NCBI GenBank assembly: GCA_900128585.1 | Contig: LT642490.1 | Span: 1-16,366, forward strand | Source: Stramenopiles sp. TOSAG23-3 | Taxonomy: Eukaryota; Sar | DNA: 16,366 nt | Direction of reading: 5' to 3' | In this document: positions 8,055-14,491 of the stretch, in pieces | How positions within the stretch are numbered: the first letter of the stretch is position 1 | Layout: every line of letters begins with the position of its first letter | Made by a program: the position numbers and the translations under genes | Notes under the pieces: model-generated | What the model was told of the DNA's origin: nothing | What the model saw: only the letters and a program-made list of their open reading frames with translations | Database searches by the model: none

Positions 8055-9602
8055 ATGAGATCCGAAAGTGTAAATGCAAAGAATTATACTATTGTGAACC
8101 CGGACAGTGAAAAGCAGGCCCTCCTGCTCTCGAGCGACCAGGAATCGCTTCAGGTCCCAAATGGCGCTTCGGGGGACAGCAAAAGTGTTGACTCGTTTGC
8201 TGATGAAGTTGGGGTCAACCGTTTCCATTACATTCTAATATGTATCATGGGTCTTGCAAACGTTGGTGATGCAACGGAGGTTATAAGTATGGGGTACATT
8301 ATTGCGTCGGAATCGTTTGCAACAGAGTTTGGGGACGATATCACAGGCAAAGAAACACTAACCGCTGCTATATTTTTTGGAATGCTTCTGGGTGGAATAG
8401 GGGTTGGAGTTGTGGGTGAAAGGATAGGGAGAAAACGGTTATTGTTGGCAACGTTGGCAATTAATTCGTTTGCCGGGTGTGCTGCGGCGGCTACTCCGGA
8501 CCTGGTGATCCTCACGGTGCTGCGTGCAATTGCTGGCGTCGGCGTCGGGGGCACAGTCCCTTGCTTGTTCACTTTAGGTGCAGAACTTACCCCGGCTTCA
8601 AAGCGCGGGCTGTTCCTCACCATTATTGGTTGGTTTTGGATGGTGGGATCCGTTTCAACTTCAATTTTGAGCATTTTGATAATGGATTACTTGAAGCTTT
8701 CATGGCGCTGGTTTTCACTTGCCTGTGTCATCCCGTCAGCGGTGTGTCTTTTTCTTGTTTTTAGATTTGTTGAAGAAAGTCCCAGATACCTCGTTGTCAT
8801 CAAAAAGTATGATTCAGCCGCGGCGGTGTTGAACCGCATAGCAAAGTGTGGACAGGGAGAGAAGTCGTTGCTTGCCATTACGGGGGAAGAAATTAGGGGT
8901 TCGGTGCATGAGCGGAGCGATGCATCGCTCAATGCTGGGTACGTGAGTCAAATAAAGTCGATATACCTTCACAAAAAGCTGAGAAAAAGCACGTTAGTGT
9001 TGCAAGCACTTTGGTTTTTTCTGAGTTTTAGCAATTACGGGTTGATAACCTGGATTACGACTTTGTTCAAAACGATTGGACTAGCAAACTACGACGTTGC
9101 CTCGTCTTGTTTTGCACTCGGAGCGCTCCCGGGTAACCTTGTATCAACCTATTTGATCGAAAAAACAGGAAGGCGCCCGTTAATGATTTGGTCCATGGCC
9201 CTGGGTGCGATTTCTCTCGTGCTTTTTGCAGTGCTGGTTAAGAACAGTCCACAGAATCACACAGGGCTAATAATTCTTTCGGGGGCCGCCTATAATGCCT
9301 GCGCGACTGCCAGCTGGAACACTTTAGACGTAATGAGCGCGGAGACATCTCCCACAACTGTTCGCACAACTGTTATGGGCATTTTATCTGCAAGTGGAAG
9401 AATCGGGGCGATGCTTGCTCAGTTTACGAATGCCGCATTGGTGAAATCCCCAGCACTTCTTCTGTCGCTGGCCTCTGCGATCATGCTCTTCGGGGCGATT
9501 GCGCCCTTGGCATTGCCAGATATGAAAGGCAGGGCGCTGCAAGACCATTTTGGAGGAAACAACGGAGGAAAAAATAGTGACGAAGAAGATGGTACACTTT
9601 AA
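8055..9602 (+). CDS. MFS transporter, SV2/SVOP-like or sugar-porter-like, 12 membrane helices
   Basis: From ATG 8055 the protein has 515 residues and ends in TAA. The frame upstream of this ATG has only non-ATG starts. A soluble N-terminus of about 55 residues is followed by the first helix with GLANVGDATEVISMGYI, the D-E pattern of SV2/SVOP/NiaP-type carriers. Major facilitator landmarks follow in order: GERIGRKR between helices 2 and 3 (motif A), RAIAGVGVGGTVPC in helix 4, WRW before helix 6, VEESPRYL after helix 6, a cytoplasmic loop, EKTGRRPL between helices 8 and 9, and a last pair of helices before an acidic, Gly/Asn-rich tail. Relatives move organic anions, nicotinate-like compounds or sugars. 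The substrate cannot be read from sequence. Its 3' end lies 72 bp from the convergent MsrB/ARH fusion gene, so the 3' untranslated regions probably overlap. Confidence 0.88.
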   Translation: MRSESVNAKNYTIVNPDSEKQALLLSSDQESLQVPNGASGDSKSVDSFADEVGVNRFHYILICIMGLANVGDATEVISMGYIIASESFATEFGDDITGKETLTAAIFFGMLLGGIGVGVVGERIGRKRLLLATLAINSFAGCAAAATPDLVILTVLRAIAGVGVGGTVPCLFTLGAELTPASKRGLFLTIIGWFWMVGSVSTSILSILIMDYLKLSWRWFSLACVIPSAVCLFLVFRFVEESPRYLVVIKKYDSAAAVLNRIAKCGQGEKSLLAITGEEIRGSVHERSDASLNAGYVSQIKSIYLHKKLRKSTLVLQALWFFLSFSNYGLITWITTLFKTIGLANYDVASSCFALGALPGNLVSTYLIEKTGRRPLMIWSMALGAISLVLFAVLVKNSPQNHTGLIILSGAAYNACATASWNTLDVMSAETSPTTVRTTVMGILSASGRIGAMLAQFTNAALVKSPALLLSLASAIMLFGAIAPLALPDMKGRALQDHFGGNNGGKNSDEEDGTL

Positions 9603-9674
9603 TTAAAAAGGAATTTAAATTTGCGTGACGAATTCTTTAAAAAATGCCAAAAAACAAAAAACTACACCCTCTCT

Positions 9675-11891
9675 CTACTTTAAGCCCATTACTTCAAGCA
9701 ACAAGTCCACCAGACTATTCAACCACACTCTGTCATTCCCCATATCTTGGAGTAAGTGAGTGGGGAGCCTGGAATATCCTACTTTCATCCCAACAATGGC
9801 CCCAACAATCTGGGCATTTCCGCTTGTGTCTCCTCCTTCGGACACAATTTTCATAATGGCGTCAATAAAGTTTGGATCATTAATGTGAGCAGCCCAGTAC
9901 GCGACGCCCACCGTTTTGAAAGCGTCTTTGCAGTGCTCCAGATCATCCAATTGCAGAGGAACCACCCCATCTTCCACTTCCAGAAACAGCAAAGTTCGCA
10001 ACTCTTCTTGGTAATCGTTGAACCGTGAATCCTTGCAAGCAAGACTAAAGCATTCTAGCTGCAACTTCACCATCCCGGGACGGTCTTTCTGTAAATTTGG
10101 GGAGTTTAGCATCTTTGCTATTAAATTGTTCAAACACACAGAGGCGGCAAGCGCTTTGGTAGATTTGTGAGTTATTGCATTCGCAATCTTAGTTCCGTGC
10201 GTCATTTTATCAATGTCTGTAAAGTGTCGTAAAGCCATGGGCATTGCCCTTAGCACCGCGTCATTGTTGTCGGAATGGGGGTTATCTTTGTGGTCCCCGT
10301 ACACTCGCTTTGCGTGGTGCTGCGCGTTGAGAATATAATCTTCTATGTCCCCCTGGACCACAGATTGCATGTAATTGCTTAATCGATGTGGCAATTTGTC
10401 GATGTCGGGAAAGCCGCATCGAATCATATGTGCCAGTCGATACGCCATGTCCTTTTCTTCAACCCTTCCTCCGAACGCGGCGAAGGATGCCATTGCCGTG
10501 ATAAAATAATCAAAGGTAATGCTCCACTGCCCAGGCCTGTACGGAAACCTCTTTTTTATTCTCTTCAGCAAAGATCCGTGCTTGGAAGTTAGTTTTCGGG
10601 ATTTAATCTTGTCGCCGTACAGGTCTTTTATCTGCTTCTTGCTCAGCCCGAATGCGGGTGAGCCCACCACAGACCCCATGCATGCGCCGTACACAAACCC
10701 TTTTACACGCTGCAACAACTTGTCCCTGCCGACTGCCGAGTCAGCTATGCAGTGTTTTATGTAAGAGGGGTGCCGGGGAAGGGGTGTCAATGGGGGAGAG
10801 ATCATTTCAATAGAGTAAAAGGAAGGGAAACCGTGCGAGCATGCAGAGCACAAGCACGGGGGTGCGTTGGCGTAGCCCAGGCTGAACAGTATTGTCGCGC
10901 CGGTCTGGCGCGTCGGGTCCTTGCTATTGGGCGCAGTTCCATACCGAGCCCGATGCAGCCCTCGAGTAACCGATTTAAGGCGAGGGTGCTCAACAAACCG
11001 ATCGCACGCAGTACACCAACATGCCATTGAAGGGGAGACGCTGATAACGTGGTTCTTCTCTTCCCTGTGGTTCTGGATATACCTATCACAGTAAATACCC
11101 CAGCAAGATGGCCACAAGCATACCCACGCGTTAAGCCCGCGGCATCGATTGAGTGGTGTGTGCCTTTCGCAGCAAGTAATGCACGCCTTTTTTAAATTGC
11201 TGGCGACATATTTAGAAATTGGCAACTCGCCAAACTCTGCGTCCGTAAAATCGGAGTTAAAGTTGTAAGTTCTATCGTTCCTCACCAACCTATTCATTTC
11301 GTCCATAATTTTATCCAGATGTTTGCAGGACTTGATTTGGAAGTCTAGCATCCTGGCGGCCAAAGCTTCTGTCTCTTTGTCCAGTTTATCTTTGTCGTCT
11401 TCTTTTGTTTCTGGGACATATATCAAGGTTACTTCTGTGATATCGGGTGGCCTATCGTCTACGTGTACAATACTCAAACTATTTACGCAGTGACGCTCAT
11501 TTGAAACGGTTCTAAACTCACCTACATAAACTTTCCCTACGTATATTCCACAATTTTGGCAAACTGACAGTGCGACTTCTTTGTCGTTCTCGTACTGAGT
11601 CTCGGCGTTCAACAAACTGTTTTCATAGCACATCTGAAACGATGCCCAGCCTGCTCCTCCGTCAAACTTTGCCTTGGATGCGAACAGAGGCTTTTCGCAC
11701 CCTTTGCAAGCAAAATATCCTTTTCTGGGGAACTTATGCAAATATTTCCCCCTCCACGGCGGTTCATCGACCCTTTCGATCAGAGTTTTGAATTCGGCCG
11801 CAGTGAGACAGTCCCTCCATAAACTCTCGCTTTTACCTCCAGGGAAGGATCGTTTTACAGCCGTAAATTTACCGGGAGATAATGCTGCCAT
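9675..11891 (-). CDS. MsrB / UBP-zinc-finger / ADP-ribosylglycohydrolase fusion protein
   Basis: 738 residues. The ATG at 11891 is fixed by an in-frame TAA directly before it; the stop is TAG. Domain 1 (about 24-147) is a methionine-R-sulfoxide reductase B fold: zinc CxxC pairs C62/C65 and C111/C114, FDGGAGWASF (76-85) and catalytic Cys in RHCVNS (C135). The two conserved His of GAHLGHVF are Tyr and Lys here (Y117, K120). Domain 2 (about 236-300) is a ZnF-UBP finger that typically binds the free ubiquitin C-terminus: CITC, WVCL, CDRY, H275/H281 and WCTACD, all ligands present. A Pro/Cys-containing linker (300-390) follows. Domain 3 (about 394-715) is ADP-ribosylglycohydrolase-like: KGFVYGACMGSVVGSP, DNNDAVLRAMPMAL (541-554) and EGGDTSGNAQIVGAIVG (685-701). 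Its metal motifs are altered: TDDT reads TFDY (459-462) and GGDTDT reads GGDTSG. The combination suggests coupling of oxidation, ubiquitin and ADP-ribose sensing, as inference only. Confidence 0.85.
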   Translation of the reverse strand: MAALSPGKFTAVKRSFPGGKSESLWRDCLTAAEFKTLIERVDEPPWRGKYLHKFPRKGYFACKGCEKPLFASKAKFDGGAGWASFQMCYENSLLNAETQYENDKEVALSVCQNCGIYVGKVYVGEFRTVSNERHCVNSLSIVHVDDRPPDITEVTLIYVPETKEDDKDKLDKETEALAARMLDFQIKSCKHLDKIMDEMNRLVRNDRTYNFNSDFTDAEFGELPISKYVASNLKKACITCCERHTPLNRCRGLNAWVCLWPSCWGIYCDRYIQNHREEKNHVISVSPSMACWCTACDRFVEHPRLKSVTRGLHRARYGTAPNSKDPTRQTGATILFSLGYANAPPCLCSACSHGFPSFYSIEMISPPLTPLPRHPSYIKHCIADSAVGRDKLLQRVKGFVYGACMGSVVGSPAFGLSKKQIKDLYGDKIKSRKLTSKHGSLLKRIKKRFPYRPGQWSITFDYFITAMASFAAFGGRVEEKDMAYRLAHMIRCGFPDIDKLPHRLSNYMQSVVQGDIEDYILNAQHHAKRVYGDHKDNPHSDNNDAVLRAMPMALRHFTDIDKMTHGTKIANAITHKSTKALAASVCLNNLIAKMLNSPNLQKDRPGMVKLQLECFSLACKDSRFNDYQEELRTLLFLEVEDGVVPLQLDDLEHCKDAFKTVGVAYWAAHINDPNFIDAIMKIVSEGGDTSGNAQIVGAIVGMKVGYSRLPTHLLQDMGNDRVWLNSLVDLLLEVMGLK

Positions 11892-12082
11892 TTACCTACA
11901 GCAGCTACGCTTGTCTCCAATTATGGCTCTGTTCCGCTGCCAAATTTACAGGCTCCTCCGTTAAATTCTAATAAAGTCTAAGTTCAGTTTCGAGACACAC
12001 GGGGCAACGAATGACATTGACAAGATTGGCAGGAAGAATTATTATAATAATAATTTCATCAACAACAACAAAAAAGAACAAC

Positions 12083-12146
12083 ATCATCATCATCCCAAAT
12101 CATCCCAAATCATCTCTTCAAATCATCATCATCCTCAAAAATCATT
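12083..12146 (+). repeat. CAT/ATC microsatellite with tandem CATCCCAAAT
   Basis: Runs of ATC trinucleotides flank two adjacent copies of CATCCCAAAT and a related CATCTCTTCAAAT unit, followed by another ATCATCATC run. It looks like slippage-prone simple sequence. No coding signal is seen. Confidence 0.6.
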
Positions 12147-12250
12147 TTCACTGCTTCTGGTGCTGCTGCTTGCAGTTATTTATTGGACTAATTTTTTATA
12201 ACGATTTCGAAGAAAAGAACGAAAAAAATAATCAGAATGAACAACCGTTC

Positions 12251-12290
12251 TGTACCGGGTACAGGTACCGTACCGGTACCTGGTACCATA
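12251..12290. promoter_or_regulatory. GTAC-rich palindromic element, copy 3 (longest)
   Basis: Five to six overlapping GTAC words occur in 40 bp. CAGGTACC (12262-12269) and GGTACCTG (12275-12282) form a perfect 8-bp inverted repeat with a 5-nt spacer. TACCGTACCGGTAC (12266-12279) matches copy 2 exactly, and GGTACCGTACC (12264-12274) is the reverse complement of copy 1. An ATATTATTATAT tract follows. It lies about 260 bp upstream of the hexosaminidase ATG and 360 bp upstream of the fusion gene's ATG. Confidence 0.45.
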
Positions 12291-12546
12291 TTATTATATA
12301 CTAATAAAAGATTCAGCCGCCCAAAACTACAAACTACGATGAGGAAGAAGAGAAGAACGACAACTTTTTTTTAAAATTTTTTATATTATTTAATAATTTA
12401 TTCTTCCTTCTTTTCTTAACGAACTATTATGTTCATGGAAGAATTTAAACGTTCTGCTATACAAAGAAAAAATTAGTCTTGTAATTTGTTTGTGGACAAG
12501 AGATGATAGTTTATGATCGTTTGAATTAACTTGTAGATCTGGAAAC

Positions 12547-14109
12547 ATGCTGAAAGCGTGCGTGTTGTTGTTGGTAGTAGTGGCTTGCCACCATTCCGTT
12601 TCCGCGGACGCGAACGGTGACCTGCCACTGTGGCCTCTCCCACGTCAGGTTACGTTCCCAACCGAGAGAAACGAGGTAAAAGTGCTGGGGCCTGACTGGA
12701 AGTGTGATATAGTAATTCCTGGTTCTCCTTCAGAAATTTTGAAGGAAGCTTGTGATCGCTACCATGGCTACATAAATGCCGTTAGTGCTGCCCAAGTCTT
12801 TCGTGACAAGGACGTTGTTCAAATACTACAACTCAACGTGAAAGAAGCAGAACAAGACACAGAGCTCAATATGAACACCAACGAATCCTATTCTATCCAT
12901 GTTGACAAAACAAATGTAGTAAAAATTTTTGCTGACAACGTCTTCGGCGCACTTCGCGCGCTGGAAACATTCTCTCAAGTGGTCTCGGGGAACATGACTC
13001 TGCCGGAGCTAGCGATAAAAGACCGTCCGCGATTTCAACACAGAGAGCTATTGGTAGACACTGCGCGGTATTACTTGAACACTTCGTTCTTGGAGCACAT
13101 CGTTGATGCCATGTCTTTTTCCAAATTTAATGTGCTGCACTGGCATGTGATTGACTCGCAGTCCTTTTCAATACAGTCGAAAAAGTATCCTTTGCTCTCA
13201 GAGAAAGGCCAGTTTAAAGACAACTCTCACTTCTGTCCCTATTCTAGCTGTGTGTATTCAGCGGAGGACATTCGAGGTTTGGTCTCTTACGCTCGGGCAA
13301 GAGGAGTTCGAGTTTTATTGGAAGTCGACACGCCTGGGCATTCAAAGAGCTGGGGGGCAGCATATAAGAATATGACAGTTAACCTCTGCACTTTGAATGC
13401 GGACAATGTTCCTCTGGACCCCACAATACAGTTCACGCTTGAAGTCGTCACTGGCTTTTTGAGCGAAATGTTGAACGGCAGCAACCCGCTGTTTCCCGAT
13501 GAATTTGTGCATCTTGGTGGGGATGAGGTCGATTTATCTTGCTGGCAAAAGGACAAATCAATCGAAAAATACATGGAAGAAAACCATTTAACCCCTGAAA
13601 CATTGCTTTCAAAGTGGCTCGAAGAGGTAAGGGAGCAAGTTGACAAAGTGAAACCGAATGTTCTGTACTGGGAAGATGTTTTTAACTACAGTAGTAGCGT
13701 CAGAAACAACAATACAATTTTTGAAGTATGGAGAGACAAAAGCACTTTGCACAAAATAGCTTCCAGTGGCTCCCGGTGCGTTCTAAGTGCGGGCTGGTAC
13801 ATTCACGCGCAATCAAAATGGACAGATTTTTATGACAATGAGCCATTTGATGCTGAGGAAGACTGGACTGCGACGGAGAAAAGTCTTGTTGAGGGGGGTG
13901 CTGTGAGTTATTGGGGCTGTTCTGGATTCTGCCCTTTTCCTTACACCGCCGATAAATTTGATCCAAGAACCTGGCCTGTTGCTGCTGCAGCAGCTGAACG
14001 ATTGTGGTCTACCGAAAGTGTAACTGACCATGGACAGGCCTTGCCTAGGCTCACCGCGCACACAAAGCGACTAATCAGCCGTGGGGTGCATGCTTCTAAG
14101 CTAAAATAA
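12547..14109 (+). CDS. Secreted GH20 beta-hexosaminidase
   Basis: This 520-residue protein starts at an ATG with A at -3 and ends in TAA. It begins with a clear signal peptide (KACVLLLVVVACHHSVSA, cleavage expected near 20). A beta-hexosaminidase N-terminal domain follows (to about 160), then the GH20 barrel: RFQHRELLVDTARYYL with substrate Arg R166, HWHVIDSQSF (198-207), VRVLLEVDTPGHSKSWG (255-270) and HLGGDEV with catalytic pair D326/E327. Aromatic substrate residues are present at W375, W395, Y418 and W456. It should remove terminal GlcNAc/GalNAc from glycolipids, glycoproteins or chitooligomers in lysosome, vacuole or outside the cell. Length fits animal and plant HEX enzymes. Oddities: the acid after W456 in the family motif (W-G-E) is Cys here (C458), and a short Cys/Pro-rich insertion follows it. 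The C-terminus ends sooner than in animal HEXA. Confidence 0.92.
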   Translation: MLKACVLLLVVVACHHSVSADANGDLPLWPLPRQVTFPTERNEVKVLGPDWKCDIVIPGSPSEILKEACDRYHGYINAVSAAQVFRDKDVVQILQLNVKEAEQDTELNMNTNESYSIHVDKTNVVKIFADNVFGALRALETFSQVVSGNMTLPELAIKDRPRFQHRELLVDTARYYLNTSFLEHIVDAMSFSKFNVLHWHVIDSQSFSIQSKKYPLLSEKGQFKDNSHFCPYSSCVYSAEDIRGLVSYARARGVRVLLEVDTPGHSKSWGAAYKNMTVNLCTLNADNVPLDPTIQFTLEVVTGFLSEMLNGSNPLFPDEFVHLGGDEVDLSCWQKDKSIEKYMEENHLTPETLLSKWLEEVREQVDKVKPNVLYWEDVFNYSSSVRNNNTIFEVWRDKSTLHKIASSGSRCVLSAGWYIHAQSKWTDFYDNEPFDAEEDWTATEKSLVEGGAVSYWGCSGFCPFPYTADKFDPRTWPVAAAAAERLWSTESVTDHGQALPRLTAHTKRLISRGVHASKLK

Positions 14110-14491
14110 GGTGCTGTACTCATACAAATTCGTATTTTTACTTCTTACAAGACTATACCGGATGAGGAAGTTGATTATGGGTCATGTGGAAGCAGCGCTA
14201 ATCCACTTACCGATTCAGATTATGCATGGAGTACACCTGAGAATGATAGTCGAGACTAAGTGACAAGGGTATATTGATTCGTAAGGCCAAAAGAGCATGT
14301 TCGCACTTCCACTTGAAGGAATGCAAACCTAGAATGTCTAAATCTAGATTTCAGTTCGCAGTACATTGATTTTAATTACTTAAATATCAGCCATGTAAAT
14401 TATTTTTTTTTAATATCAGCCAATTTTCTTGTTTTAATTATAACAGCCAATTTTGACTGAATGTGTTTGTACGCGCGAAGTAAATTTGCCT
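14110..14491. other. Convergent 3' spacer between the hexosaminidase and GT7 genes
   Basis: No gene is supported in these 382 bp. The hexosaminidase frame stays open for 49 codons after its TAA, up to a second TAA at 14257-14259. A perfect 12-bp palindrome AAATCTAGATTT lies at 14340-14351, and a threefold ATATCAGCCA repeat lies near the GT7 stop. The first 150 bp are less AT-rich than the other spacers. Confidence 0.5.
14384..14449 (+). repeat. Threefold ATATCAGCCA direct repeat
   Basis: ATATCAGCCA at 14384-14393 and 14413-14422, and ATAACAGCCA at 14440-14449, are spaced 29 and 27 bp apart with T/A-rich sequence between them. The last two copies continue into AATTTT. They sit just downstream of the GT7 gene's stop codon, in its probable 3' untranslated region. 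Confidence 0.6.

Larger units (their letters stand above)
11892..12546. other. Divergent promoter region between the fusion gene and the hexosaminidase gene
   Basis: No gene is supported in these 655 bp. It holds TAA/ATA microsatellite (about 12040-12056), CAA and CAT/ATC repeats with tandem CATCCCAAAT (about 12080-12112), a GTAC palindrome element (12251-12290) and T/A-rich sequence near 12364-12410. No clear TATA box lies close to the hexosaminidase ATG. Confidence 0.6.

Noticed and set aside
10752-11030. Plus-strand frame opposite the fusion gene's linker
   Set aside because: Antisense to a convincing long gene and with no recognisable motif; a shadow of GC-richer sequence.
12011-12304. 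Plus-strand frame in the fusion/hexosaminidase spacer
   Set aside because: Translation is an Ile/Asn/Lys low-complexity product of ATA, CAA and ATC repeats.
14340-14351. Perfect palindrome AAATCTAGATTT as a regulatory site
   Set aside because: Short AT-rich palindromes are common by chance, and this one is in a convergent 3' spacer without a second copy.
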